Assembly (NCBI GenBank): GCA_950295325.1
Contig: OX485804.1
Span: forward strand, 20,648,001-20,712,000
Reading direction: 5' to 3'
Origin: Polytrichum commune
Lineage: Eukaryota; Streptophyta; Polytrichopsida; Polytrichales; Polytrichaceae
DNA length: 64,000 bases
Below the pieces are notes generated by a model. That model was not told where the DNA came from. It did not search any database and saw only the letters and a list, made by a program, of their open reading frames with translations. Position numbers and translations under genes: made by a program. Positions 21,551-32,819 of this stretch are shown here, piece after piece. Positions within the stretch are counted from its first letter, which is position 1; each line of letters opens with the position of its first letter.

Positions 21551-23599
21551 TCACGTGTTGCTCTCGAAGAGTTCATGCCAGACATCCATGAAGACATCAA
21601 CGATGACTTCATGGTATTCAGACTCGTTGAGGGCGAGGTAGCACTGCAAAAGCTCCTCCAAATCGCTTGTCTCATGAATGTCTTGGTCAACTATCATCTC
21701 AATCATAGACTCCCGAAAATCATTGTATGGATCATATGAGCTTTCCACCACCACAGCTACACTGTCCTTGACGACACCCTGACTTTGCTTCGGACTTTGC
21801 CTCGGACCCCCTGAGATAGAAGCTTCAGGAGAAGAAGCCACGATATAATCCGGTGCCGAAGCCGCTTGCTTCAATTTCCGTTGCTTACTCCGCCTTCGTG
21901 TCTCGTTGAACTTCTTCTTCCTGTTGCCCACCACCTCATCATAGCGCATTTGTGGAGGGTCAAACATGTTGATGTCCTCCCGTTGGGGATGGTTGGTCCT
22001 CTCTTCGCTATTTCCTGCTGGAGAACGCTTCTTCGAAGTCTCCTTCTCGACAGATCGCTTCCCCTTTCGAGCCCTGGTAGGAGACATGCTGGAATTACAA
22101 TCGAATTGTATAGCGCGACGTGTCGATTCAATCTCATGTTGTTGCTCATCCCTTGCTTGCTTAGCTTCTTTGGCGATATGTGCGGTGATACAATGCAAGT
22201 CCTTGCTATGATCATCCAAAAAGTCTGAGGATCGCGAATCTTCGATCTTCAGAGTACAAAAATCGATTGCCCATACCTTCGTGGACGATTCGAGGAAGCT
22301 CTCGAACACAGGGGAGTTATGAAGTTCGACTTGTGGACTGTTATACCTTATATCCTCTTCCTCAGTGAGCCTCTTCAAGTTGTATTGATCCAATGCTTTG
22401 TCCAAGGATGCTAATACCTTCTTCGTCTCTTCTTCCCTTCTCTTCTCTAATTGTCGTTGCTCTCTGGACACCTCTGCCGCAAGAACCTTGGCTCGCAACA
22501 AGCTTTGGCTGTCCGAAATGTTGCCATTATCGGTGAAATCTCCACTGTAAGGGATTAATGCACTCTCAATCTCTGGAGTAATCCATGACCTCCTGTCCAT
22601 GATCAACCCCCCGGATTCACTGCTACTACCGAAAGAGGAAAACGATGAGCTCCAAGGGGGAGCTGGAGTTGGATCCTCGAAGAGATCGTCATCTGTCTCC
22701 TGGAGGGTCATCATCGGAGCATCGTCACTTTCGGAGACGTCGGTGAAACGATTGCCGAGAGTCTGGGGTTTCAGATAGTCACTGGGAGAAATCTTAGGAT
22801 CATCAACAAGCCACTTCACAACTTCACCGTCGGTCAATTCCACGCTCCACGTATCTGGATTGTCTCCTGACCACGACTCAAACTTCCTTGCCCTCCAGGA
22901 ATTAGCCTCCGCTTCCCGAACTCTGTCTTCCCCTGTTTCAAGCCCGGTAAGTATATCCAATTCTATCATTTTTGCATCGTTTCCCAAATCCGTGCTCACA
23001 TGTTGTGTGCGCCGACGATTCCTTCGGGAAGCGCTGCCGCAACCTGCAAGGAACCAAGCCCTCAAGGTGGTGTGCATATCATTTTTTCGAAAAGATACGA
23101 GCTCCGAATTGCCCTCATTGGTTATTGTCTTCACTCCTGCCACATTGCACAGATTCTTCAACGAAGAAAGGGCAGATCGATAAGCATTCCTGGAGAATAT
23201 GGAAGTTGTGGTGTTACTCCCTGGAATTGTAGTATTTCTCGTCACACCCTGGAGCGTAAAGCCATTCCTCTCTGACGCAAAGAGATCGTCCCCCGGACTT
23301 CTGGGAGTGCAGCAAAGGAATTGTTGCTCATCAATTGCATTAGAAGAGCTCCCTGGAGCTCTGAGACGAGTGAAGAAACTCTCTCGATTCTTGTACACAT
23401 TCTCCACTACCTTGAGAAGGAATGGCGCCGAGTCTGCACCGTCGTTCACGGGTGGTGAAGTGTCAACTATAGCCACCTCCAAGCTAGACTGTCTTGATTT
23501 TCTTCGTATGGACCTCTTGAGCTTGGAAAACCACGGAGTAGGCAGAGCTTTACTGAAGAGCCCTGCTTTTGGCTTCTCAGTGTCCTCCATAGTCACCAA
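21551..23599 (-). CDS. OFP: OVATE family protein (putative transcriptional repressor)
   Basis: A single uninterrupted frame of 682 codons. The last 60 residues (about 621-680) form the OVATE domain, with DPYNDFRESM, then DLEELLQCYLALN, then EYHEVIVDVFMDVW, matching the family closely. OVATE proteins act in the nucleus as plant growth repressors, usually through TALE/KNOX-BELL homeodomain and other partners; that role is family knowledge. Upstream is a long, low-similarity region with a basic N-terminal patch (KLKRSIRRKSRQ), a predicted coiled-coil-like EQRQLEKRREEETKK stretch, and basic clusters near the end of this region (KGKRSVEKETSKKR, RRRSKQRKLK) that may be nuclear signals. It is much longer than most flowering-plant members. 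The start is ATG at 23599; a second Met three codons on (MEDTEKP) is equally possible. No intron is needed, as usual for the family. The plus-strand ORFs here are shadows. Confidence 0.93.
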   Translation of the reverse strand: MVTMEDTEKPKAGLFSKALPTPWFSKLKRSIRRKSRQSSLEVAIVDTSPPVNDGADSAPFLLKVVENVYKNRESFFTRLRAPGSSSNAIDEQQFLCCTPRSPGDDLFASERNGFTLQGVTRNTTIPGSNTTTSIFSRNAYRSALSSLKNLCNVAGVKTITNEGNSELVSFRKNDMHTTLRAWFLAGCGSASRRNRRRTQHVSTDLGNDAKMIELDILTGLETGEDRVREAEANSWRARKFESWSGDNPDTWSVELTDGEVVKWLVDDPKISPSDYLKPQTLGNRFTDVSESDDAPMMTLQETDDDLFEDPTPAPPWSSSFSSFGSSSESGGLIMDRRSWITPEIESALIPYSGDFTDNGNISDSQSLLRAKVLAAEVSREQRQLEKRREEETKKVLASLDKALDQYNLKRLTEEEDIRYNSPQVELHNSPVFESFLESSTKVWAIDFCTLKIEDSRSSDFLDDHSKDLHCITAHIAKEAKQARDEQQHEIESTRRAIQFDCNSSMSPTRARKGKRSVEKETSKKRSPAGNSEERTNHPQREDINMFDPPQMRYDEVVGNRKKKFNETRRRSKQRKLKQAASAPDYIVASSPEASISGGPRQSPKQSQGVVKDSVAVVVESSYDPYNDFRESMIEMIVDQDIHETSDLEELLQCYLALNESEYHEVIVDVFMDVWHELFESNT

Positions 23600-25015
23600 G
23601 AAATAGATATGATTTCTAATGAGACATTACAGTATCACGTAGCTTCACACTACCAAGATACCATCAGAGCAGGAATCGTTCACCGCTCCACCATTACGCT
23701 GCCAGGTGATGACACGGGTTGAATCCACGGAGTGCTGAGACTACAAGGATTTGGAAGTGATGTCAAAACTCTTCTGGAGTTGAAACACCTGGAGCCACAT
23801 CATTCAAAACATAACACACCTTATTAGGACATATCTCAACCAAAGATTATGTGACAGGAGGGCAGATCGCATGATTTCGGAATTTGGCGACACATGGAGA
23901 CATGCTTCGAAATAGAAGTGGTCATAGAAGTAGTCACAAAGGTGGAGGTAGGATCGAATTTCAACCTTTGACTGTTTGAAGATGATTCTTGAAGAGCGAT
24001 GGATGCCTAGATTTTCAATGGGGCAACATTCTGTACATGGATGTGTGCGACGACAGATTGAAAATGCAGTAATTGCAGAATATGCCTCGATATTATGTAG
24101 AGATAAGTGGGACCGACATGTTTCTCACGGGGAAGATACACATTCCCAAATTGCCCCGGCCAAGGGGTTTTCCAATGTCGAAGTCGGTAGGCGACCATCG
24201 CTTCTCCTGCTTTCCACCTTGCTATGCGCCTTAATAACCATCCTGTGTACAAAACAATGATGTTAGGATAAGAATTCTCTTGGAGGGTAGGGCAGAACAC
24301 CGGCCTTGCTCTTCAACACGCAGGCAAGCATCATCCGAATTCAAGGCGGTTGCTAACCTTTCCATAAAGAACCATGATTAAGGACTCCCTGTTCCCTGAA
24401 CCAGCTGCAGCCTCTACAATCAAAGAAGAAGCACCCTGAAGGCAGACGAAAGTTGTATGTATCTGTCCCTCACTCTTAAAATCCTCCTATCCATATACCG
24501 CAGGCATTCTCAACCTTCCGCCGGTTCGCAAAACACGAATTTACCACCTGGAAATAATGAACCTAGATGATTTCTGCGTGAACACGCCCCTCCTCTTCTC
24601 TGTTCTCCACGACACTCCCACTCGCTCACTATATTCTTTCTCTTGCTTCTGTAACTAGAAAAATAAACCTGCAGAAGAAAAACACGCCGTCAGAAATGAG
24701 TATGAGGGCTTTTTTTTGGTTGCACATAGGGTAACATGACTATATATAATTGCCATTGAAGGAATATTTATCGAAAACCACATATCTACCTACCAACTAC
24801 AAGCCTGTTGATGCCTTAGGTTTGTATGCTTCATTAGATGAAGCAATATGATGACCAGAGATCCACAGTAGGACAGTAAGAAAAATCTAATTTCTCTCTT
24901 CGACTATGACCGGACACAAGCTGTAGAAGAATAACATGAAGACTGGAGAGTTCAGACTGTGACTTACGAAGGATCAACCAACCCAGAATCCCATTGAATT
25001 GTCAGGTATTGCAAC
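23600..25015. promoter_or_regulatory. Upstream region of the OVATE gene, no separate gene seen
   Basis: This is the 5' flank and probable 5' UTR of the minus-strand OVATE gene. I see no coding exon with a recognisable domain and no clear transposon ends. A TATATATAA-like run occurs at about 24741-24748, but too far away and too common in AT-rich DNA to be called a TATA box. Confidence 0.35.
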
Positions 25016-25019
25016 ATGC

Positions 25020-25450
25020 ACGACTCTAGCGATAGGGCACTTGCCTCTTGTAATCATAAAAACTCGAGAAATTCGCGAACTGCACATCGCAAATCCTAAA
25101 ATGTCCGACTAATCTCGCGCAGAAGGCCGGTGAAAGTTTAGAGAAATTGATTATCCAGCACGAATCTAGCGATAGGATGCCTCTACTTTGTTGGCTATTG
25201 CATTGATCCACAAATGACAAAAATCTTCGATATACACACCGCAAATCCTACAATGCCGCAGTTATCTTTTACAGAAAGGCCTTACATAAGCTTAGAGACA
25301 TAAGTTTTCATCCATGAATCTAGAGATAGGCCACCTCTACATTGTTGGCTATTGTAGTTATCTGAAATTGAGAATTTTTTTGAATTACACACTGCAGATC
25401 CTACAATGTCGCACTATTTTCGCGCAAAGGTCGTGCGAAAGCAAGAGTAT
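25020..25450. repeat. Decayed tandem repeat, about 145-bp unit, 3 copies
   Basis: TCTAG(C/A)GATAGG occurs at about 25026, 25165 and 25319. It is followed each time by TTG.CTATTG.. or a relative, GAATT/ATACACAC.GCA.ATCCTA.AATGTC, and CGCGC or TTTTACAGAAAGGCC. Spacing is about 140 and 154 bp. It lies upstream of the OVATE gene. Confidence 0.75.
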
Positions 25451-27700
25451 TGGATCGCAGATTTATCACACATGAGGTTGTACTTGCCATCACTGCAAAA
25501 ATGAAGACATGCCAACATGGAATTCAGCAGATCATATGTTGCACAACCTACCTTTGAAATATCTGCCGCTTCAAATGAGCTAAATCCACCTTCTGTCCTA
25601 TGACCACATTAAAGTCCACCTCGCAGACTTTGTGCAACATCTTGGCGAAACTCAATCTCAACGATCACGGTTCGCAAGCTCCCTGACTTCGTATACCCAG
25701 CATTTACCGAGAGTGCGATGGTGGTTTCTGCAGTGAGGCTTACTAGGGTTTTAAGTTTTAGCGAGTTGGAGCTTAACGCCTTTGAGGTTTGCGTTCACCA
25801 CCTAGGCAGGCTCCCCTGGGTTCCTTATCCCATAGGTTCAGCAAGAATGAGATTCTCCCAGTCCCAAGCTCCAAAATCGAAGGCTCACCTCCAGTCCAAA
25901 ATTACTTCTCGTCCTGTATGCCCACATATCCAGATCTCCAAGAACGTCCAGTTACAACTCAAAGCAATCGCGACGGCGAAGCTCGCTTATCTCATATCCC
26001 TTAAAAAAGAACCTGTAAATTGTCTTGATGAAAAGTTCAGGCATCATTCCTGATCCATAAAGGAAGTGATTCGCAGCTCCATTCTCACCTTAGATCTTGC
26101 TTCAACCCAAGAAGCATAGATCTCCATGTTCAGCGACAACGATTCCTCGAGTGCAAGTCAGACTCCGCAAATACAATGAACTACGCAGGTGACATCGATC
26201 TGCGTGTCTTCCTTGCAACTAACTGATCACAGACTCAAATGCAAATGATCTCGGACCTTCCGACACAGAACTAACGGAGATCTACATTTCTAAGTTGGTG
26301 AAAGTCAGAAACTGGTCACGAACTTCAGTTCCACTAACTTAAAGAGTGCCGACTGGGCGGAGAACTCACAAAGACGCTTCCCCCTCAAATTCCTCACGTT
26401 CCTTCCAGGTCTGATGATGTTCCAAATTCTGAATTCTCTCATCGGCTCTGCAACACCACCACCGCAGAAGTGCGAATATCGTATCATCGATCCGAGGACA
26501 TCGCAGACGGGGGAAAGGAAACCAAACTTCAAACCCACCAAACCCACCTTGGGCTTGGCGGCTTCAACTTTAAATCTGACAATTACACAAACATGATCTC
26601 CCAAAGTATTATTTTTATTACTTACACGCAATCAAGTAAGTGAGTCTGGATCACTCGTCCGATCGAATGTCTGTCCAAATAGTAAAGATTCTTGTCCACT
26701 ATTGCACTGAGATCTTGCGTCATTCACTCGATCAGTGCACGGCCAGGATGTAAATAAAGGTCCGGGGCCCTAATTCGGTTACTCACTCATCCTAAATGGA
26801 CACCTATATTTGAATGGTGTGTGGAGAGATGGGGTTTAAGAACGGACACCAAAAAGACGTGTGTTTGAAAGATCTTGGACTACGTGCTCAAAATATGTTA
26901 ATTTTTGAGTTTCGATAGTGTACATAATAATGGACAAGATAGTGGGCAGACTTATATGATCATTAAATGGGAGATATGAGATATAATCTTCACTTTCAAG
27001 ACAATAGAGTTAAAAAAAATTGTTATTCTTGAATGGGACTTTTGGTCAAGAGTTGATTGGTTTGCACAACACTTTCCATGTGTGGGTAAGTTTCATGTAA
27101 ATCTCATACTAACTGTGTAGTTCACATTATCCTACGAGATGTTAATATATTTATTAAGGTATGGCATGGTCCTATTATGGTGGACGCTTTCAACTCCACG
27201 TACAATTTTGACTGTTGGATCAATTTGTGGATTGTCTCATCTAGTTACCAATGAATGCATATCATGTAGATTTTGTGGCCTTGAGTTTCATAAACAAAGT
27301 TGAGATGCAAAATTAGTTGTAAAAGGTCAAAAATTTGGCAAAGATTCTCTTTCTCTTCAATTGATCGCATAGTTCCTTTCATTTATGGTGTCCAATATTG
27401 AACTTAATATGTTGCATGTATTTTGAACACATTGTCACACACATATGCTTTTTCTTTTGCTTCAAAATGGCATTCTCTGTTGATAGATTATTTAACACCT
27501 CACAAAGCATCTTAGTAGTCCCATGTCAGGCTTGGGAAAGCAACTAGGAGAAGACTCAAAAATACCTTGCCAACTTTAATGTACACAATGTCATACTTTC
27601 GTTCATGAACCAAAGATTGGATTGAGTAACATGAACCGAAGACCACAAGCCACATTGGCACGAGCCTACAACTCCCTCACAACACAATTGGAGGCACAAC
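25451..27700. other. Intergenic, no gene seen
   Basis: Several short ORFs (for example 25718-26053, 26305-26631) show no domain and no consistent splice context. The stretch 25550-26600 is less AT-rich than the surrounding transposon DNA and could hold an untranslated first exon of the OVATE gene or a decayed gene, but nothing supports a call. Confidence 0.4.
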
Positions 27701-27843
27701 TTGTTGCACCTCCAATACGACATTTTTAGGCCCAAATTTTTCATATAATAGAGGTAAATAATGTGCATATGTGATGGGACACACTATATGATTTGCCTTG
27801 GGATTGGTGAGTTGTTCCAAGTCTAATTTAATTCATTGGTGCG

Positions 27844-27873
27844 TTAACTTAACTTAACTTAACTTAACTTAAC
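27844..27873. repeat. (TTAAC)n microsatellite
   Basis: Six near-perfect copies of a 5-bp unit (TTAAC), just before the insertion at 27879. The matching position in copy 1 has only two units (GGTTAACTTAATTTAAC). Confidence 0.85.
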
Positions 27874-28139
27874 GCAAGCTCGGGGGGTGCACTGTACTAA
27901 ACATGTACGAGTATACGTGAGTGCACAGGAGGGGTATTGATTTGGACCTTGCCGTATTACGTATACATATGGTATACATGTTATAATTTATAGTTACGTA
28001 CATATATAGAAGGCCTTTAAAAAGTATACAATAATTGTACTTGTATGGTACTGTTACTATACTACATATCATAAGTTTTCATATTGGATGAAATTATGAT
28101 TAACTAGGATTAACGATTTTCATTAGCAACCTTATAGGG

Positions 28140-28492
28140 CAGGAATGCTATCTTGTGAGCGGTGAGCGGTGAGCAGTGAGCCGTGAGCAGAAAATTTGAA
28201 TTTTTATTCTTCAAATTTTTGAATTTTTTTCAAATGGCCCAATTTAAATAGTCATCATCTAGACATTAAAGTGGTTAATAAGGGTTTAGGGGGTTTAGAG
28301 TTTAGGGTTTTAGGGTTTTAGGGTTTAGGGTTTAGGGGTTTAGGGGTTTAGGGTTTAGAGTCCTACTTGGTGTAAGAATTAAGTCAAATATTCTGATTTT
28401 TTTTTTAAAAATCAATTTTTTTTAAAAAAATTCAAATTTTCTGCTCACCACTCGCCGCTCACTGCTCACCGCTCACAAGATAGCGTCACTGC
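28140..28492. mobile_element. Foldback MITE carrying interstitial telomere-type repeats
   Basis: The ends contain GCTATCTTGTGAGCGGTGAGC in inverted orientation (about 28148-28168 and 28464-28485). A 9-bp direct repeat CTTATAGGG flanks it (28131-28139, 28493-28501), which fits a Mutator-type target duplication. hAT cannot be excluded because the ends read CAG...CTG. GTGAGC sub-repeats sit in both arms. The middle holds a run of degenerate TTTAGGG units (28282-28358). Confidence 0.82.
28282..28358 (+). repeat. Degenerate (TTTAGGG)n, plant telomere-type repeat
   Basis: About ten units of TTTAGGG with length variation (GGGTTTAGGG, GGGTTTTAGGG, GGGGTTTAG). It is interstitial, wholly inside the MITE at 28140-28492, not a chromosome end. 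Confidence 0.9.
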
Positions 28493-28566
28493 CTTATAGG
28501 GTAGTATGAACCATGTACAAGGTGTCGAGGTAATATCGGGGAAAGAGGCAGTATTAGGGTTTTGAA

Positions 28567-28782
28567 ATGATTCGTTCAGCTCAAAGTAACAAGGAGATTG
28601 GTTTATGTTGGTATCAAAAAGGGGCTAATAACAAGTGGACATATGATCTTACTAATCATTTGAGGGTAGACTTAGAGACAATAATTGCATTGGCTATAAT
28701 GACATATATTGGTGAATCAAATGTTTATGAGTTACATCCGGGAGATGAAAAAGTTTTCAACGACTTTGTTGATGATAGCTAG
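28567..28782 (+). CDS. Small ORF of unknown function in the unclassified TIR element
   Basis: 71 codons, start MIRSAQSNKEIGLCWYQKG and acidic end HPGDEKVFNDFVDDS. The composition looks protein-like, but no domain is recognised and no ribosomal or splice context decides the start. It lies just to the right of the nested MITE and inside the TIR element at 27879-29025, so it may be a remnant of that element's own gene. It could equally be chance. Confidence 0.25.
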   Translation: MIRSAQSNKEIGLCWYQKGANNKWTYDLTNHLRVDLETIIALAIMTYIGESNVYELHPGDEKVFNDFVDDS

Positions 28783-30082
28783 GATATTTTGTTATACATA
28801 TTATAGGGGTTGATTATTGTTCAAAAGTATATTTGTATACTTATGTTAATGACTATATATGAATGGATGTTTTTTTGTGTATACATATTGTCACTTGTAT
28901 ATTTATTGTTGCAATTGTATGTGTATTACTTCATTTCACAAAAAATAACTTGTATATAGGGGGTTTTTAGAGTATGCAGTGAACGCACGTGATTCTAGGT
29001 TTTAATGACAGGTGCACCCCCCGAGAACGCAAGTTGATTGTTTTAAACCTTGGTTCCAAACATTGCGCTTTGGAATCTTTGGGATTTGGGTGGAGGTTGA
29101 AGAGTTTAGGGATTACAAAATTTGAGATTGATCTTTAGATCCAAGATGCAATGAGCATTTTATTTTAGCAATATTACTCTTGTTTTCTTACCACCTAATG
29201 TTACAAGTGTGGTACAACTCTTGGACTGGGGAATAATTAATTGTTTTTTTCAAAGTTAAGTATAAGAATAAGCTTTTGGAATGAGTTAGCTCTCAATTTG
29301 ATTCTACCACTCAATATACTTGAGGAAAACAATGCCTAATGTAAGACGTGATATTATGTGAAGCTTTGAGTCAAGTGTGGAGTGAGATAAATCCATGAAT
29401 CATTCCAAACATTGGGTGGATGTCCAAGATTTTACTTACAAAGTGTATTGCCAATTCTACCACAGATGATGGATGTGAGAAAATATATAATGAAAATAAC
29501 AACAAATGAATTCAAACAAATCTCATTTCATCTTTGAATCTTGGAAGTGAAGAGATGCTTATTGAAGAATATGTGTAGTTGGCAAGGGAGGAAATTGTTG
29601 ATGCAGAGTACAACATGGCTGAGTTGGTGGATTTGGCATGGGATAGAGAAGTCCATTTGGGTTCATACTTGAATGAAAAGCCAATGAAGGGGAATGATGT
29701 GGATAACTAGCTAGCACCAATAGTCAAGATTCTTCAAGCCTGTGATTATGCCCAACTACTATCAATTTTTACAGTGGAGGCATTCTTCCAAAGTTTTTGT
29801 AGATGTGATGAACATGCAATCCTTTACGGATAAACTGAACAAGATTTCCCGACATCAACCAACATCATTAGAACAATAGATTCTAACTTTATAGTGTGTG
29901 ATATGATGAAGACATCATCATGGGACTATATGTATCTTCTTAAATCCATATTGTTGTGAGCATATTTCTCCAATAAAATGATTCTTTCATACTTATGTAT
30001 CTTCATTGTGCATACAAAATGGCAATTTACATTGAAATAGACCACTTTCTTGGAAAATCTTGAGAATATGATATTGGGATAA

Positions 30083-30669
30083 GGGCCACTTCACACATGA
30101 GCCCAAAGCCATGACCTTGTAATGGTGAGGACCCTTGACTCTCATCCAAAGGCCGTACCATGGGTGTTGGGATAGCCATTTTATGTAGTCTTGGGCCCTC
30201 AAGCATAGTGTGAAGTGAGAATGAACCATGTTGCGGGACCATTGCATGTTTTTTTGGCGGAAAAAGAGGGGAGGATTTGGTTTAATATAATATGTCTCAT
30301 ACTTTATCAATTTAAGAGAATTACTTGGTGGCATTTGTTTGTCTTGGAATCCACTATGAAATTTGCCCTACAGTTTGTATTGAAATTTGTCTTGCTGGAA
30401 AAATATATATTAAAAAAGTAATGGTCTCCCGGAATTTGCGTCAGACCCACCTCCAAGAGGTGGGTCTGACGCAAATTCCGGTAGACCATGCACCCTTATC
30501 CACAACCTGCCATGTAGGACTCCATGTAGACTTTTCATCCACGAACTTTTCTTTGGGACTTTAGGCCTTCACCTCCTAGTGTGAAGTGAACTTGAACAAT
30601 GTCCGCCTTTTTCGACCAATGAGAGCTCTTACATTGCCATGATCAAGGGCCTTGTGTGTGAAGTAACCC
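30083..30669. mobile_element. PIF/Harbinger-type MITE with internal hairpin (587 bp)
   Basis: The left end GGGCCACTTCACACATGAG and right end (complement GGGTTACTTCACACACAAG) are inverted, with TAA at both borders (30080-30082, 30670-30672). At its centre, 30423-30487, is an almost perfect hairpin with about 30-nt arms around CCTCCAAGAGG. It is related to the MITE at 7651-8153. It interrupts the right end of pogo copy 2. Confidence 0.82.
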
Positions 30670-30974
30670 TAATATGACACTTTCTTGCATGGCCAATCGT
30701 GTCATATCAAAGAGCAAGAACAATGGGCTCGTTTTTCTCGTTTTTTGTTTTGTTTTTTTTGTTCCTTCTTATTTTGCTATGGAGTTGAATTCCAGCGGCA
30801 CATTGTCCAATTTAATGCTCAAAAGCTGGCATCCAGGCCATTCCAGAAAGTGTAAATTCAAGAAAAGGGCACCCTGACTCGCATGGAAAGAATAGACTCC
30901 TCCACTTTACTGCCAAACTCCTGCAATGAACTTTACAACATGGCGAGCATATTTGAAGGACCTCCCTTAATTTA

Positions 30975-31690
30975 TACTTAATTAGAGCTTAACTTAAGTT
31001 GAGGGCTGGAGCTTGCAATGACAGGGAGTTGACAGGACTCCATTTAAAGCTCTGACTAGTGTTTAGAGAGCTCCACCAATACATATTCTTGAAACTCCTC
31101 AATATGTAGTTTAAAGCAAGTGTGAAGTGGCCATGCGAGTCAAAGTGAGATATTAAGAGCCCGGAGGTTGCAGCAGAGAGCTTGAAGAAAACTTCAAGAG
31201 GTCTTCTCAAATTGGCGCATGTTTGTTCATTCAAACCCACCTTACATATGTCAAGCTTTCAACTCGAGCGCTTGAACATTTTACCGGGCTTCCAACGTTT
31301 AGATGGCGCCTTGATGGATCCCGTGTGGAATGACTACCGTAACCTAAATTAATTCAATTTTGACTGGCTCTTGATCAACATCTTAAGCTATGGTCCTGAT
31401 AATCCAAAGTACGAATTTTGAGAATTACAAATATTTTGTGGGTCTTAAGCCTAAATGGGCTTTCGCACACATTAGTCAGGTTGTCATGAATGCTCCTTTC
31501 TTCAATATCACTCCATGCTTGATATCTCACTTTGAGCATGGCCACTTTACACTTGCTCAAAGAATTGAGGGCTTGAAGATGAATTACTCCAAATAGTTTG
31601 AGCTTTGGATGAAAGCTTGTCAAACCCAAGAATCAAACTTCAAAAATTGCAAGTTCAAGTTCTCAATCTAAACTTGACTACATATATAAA
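30975..31690. repeat. Probable foldback element
   Basis: 31093-31160 and 31517-31575 are diverged inverted copies (GCAAGTGTGAAGTGGCCATGC versus GCATGGCCACTTTACACTTGC, with AGTGAGATAT/ATATCTCACT beyond). Outer parts are weakly inverted too (GCTTGCAATGACA near 31010 and TTGCAAGTTC near 31660). The GTGTGAAGTGGCC motif recalls Harbinger-type MITEs, but borders and a target duplication were not resolved. Confidence 0.5.
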
Positions 31691-31699
31691 AATAAGCCT

Positions 31700-32810
31700 T
31701 AGGGGACATCCTTTGGACTATTACTCAAGTTTGAACTAAACATGCAACTTTTAGGGAACTAATGCTTGGAGGTGATAATGTTTCATCCAAAGCTCAAATT
31801 AAACCTCTTGAAAGCTCTCAATGGTATGAACAAGTGTTGTCAAAAGGATTTGAGTGAACAAGCATGCGGAAGAGACTCCCGGACTGACAAATGAGAGGGC
31901 TCATTTCTTCAAAGAGAGGGAATCATCATTATACACAAGTGTACCTTTCACCCATCCATTTTTAAAACTTTACCCCGTATAGGTTTGTGGTTGATTCATC
32001 TCAAATTACTTGGACTAGACCAAGTCCGGGTCTGTACAACTAATTATAATGTCAAACAAAGTTAAAATAAGAAAACTCCAAGATGCATATTATTTTAGGG
32101 CTTTTATATTGAATGAATGAGAGGTGCGCTTGTATGCAATAATTCTCCATCTCCCCTTTCTTCTGGCTCTCAACGTCTGTAGTGTAAAGGAGGCCCTTAA
32201 ACCGTGCCAAGCTTATACCTAAATCTACATGCCATGCTTTATACTTCAAGTTTGGTATAGGTGTGTAAAGTTTACTTAAGGTGGAGGCTGCTTAAACCAA
32301 CACTTTAAGCTACGGCACGTACATATGGCTATGTGGTTGATTTTAAAATAAAAAACAATACAAAAATTCATAGTAGCCTTTAAGCTATACATAGGTATAA
32401 TGAACAAGAGAAACATTTTTAGCCTCAATTGAGTATTTTATGAATATTCAAAGTCAAAACCACTAGTTTTCTTAAACCGATCCTTAGGCCCCATGTATGA
32501 CTACGTTGCATATGATGAGAACTCCCACCTTCATTGCCTCAAACCAACACAACATAGTTGGGTACTAGACCTAAGCTAGTTCAAAGCCCAACATGGGCCA
32601 CCTCCATGATCCCACTTGGTTCAATCGTGGAACCGGCCCCTTACATCCTGGACACCAACCCACTTGATGCCCAAAACCAACCTCCTTGGCTTTATGGGCC
32701 TATCCTCCTTGGCAATGTGGGTTTGCATTGTCACCCGCACCCCCCTCGTGAATGAAATGGCTAGAATAGGCATTGACAAGCCACCCTTAAGCCATCTTGA
32801 ATCAACCTGA
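31700..32810. other. Intergenic, no gene seen
   Basis: No recognisable coding sequence. A TAGTGTAAAGGAGGCCCTTA string at 32180-32200 resembles a right end of the Harbinger-type MITEs, but I could not find its partner. Confidence 0.4.
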
Positions 32811-32819
32811 GATAGATAG

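Larger units (their letters stand above)
27879..29025. mobile_element. Unclassified TIR element, 1147 bp including a nested MITE
   Basis: Perfect 14-bp terminal inverted repeats CTCGGGGGGTGCAC lie at 27879-27892 and (inverted) 29012-29025. An 8-bp direct repeat AACGCAAG flanks it (27871-27878, 29026-29033). It sits inside pogo copy 2. Without the nested MITE (28140-28492 plus its duplication) the element is about 785 bp. The TIR does not start with CA (hAT) or match Harbinger, so I cannot place it in a superfamily. It contains a 71-codon ORF of unknown function at 28567-28782. Confidence 0.8.
27720..30720 (+). mobile_element. Decayed pogo-like transposon, copy 2, with nested insertions
   Basis: 27765-27870 aligns with about 11845-11935 of copy 1 (CCTTGGGAT, TAACTTAA...). 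29034-29120 aligns with about 11925-12010 (TTGATTGTTTTAA.CCTTGGTTCCAAA). 29160-30060 aligns with 14920-15360 plus 16385-16830. The right end GTGTCATATCAAAG is at about 30699. Insertions at 27879-29025 and 30083-30669 split it. No intact transposase frame remains. Confidence 0.65.

Noticed and set aside
21866-23606. Several plus- and minus-strand ORFs of 80-135 codons
   Set aside because: All overlap the OVATE coding frame and are shadows of it.
28282-28358. Chromosome end or subtelomere
   Set aside because: The TTTAGGG run is short, degenerate and enclosed in a MITE with a target duplication.
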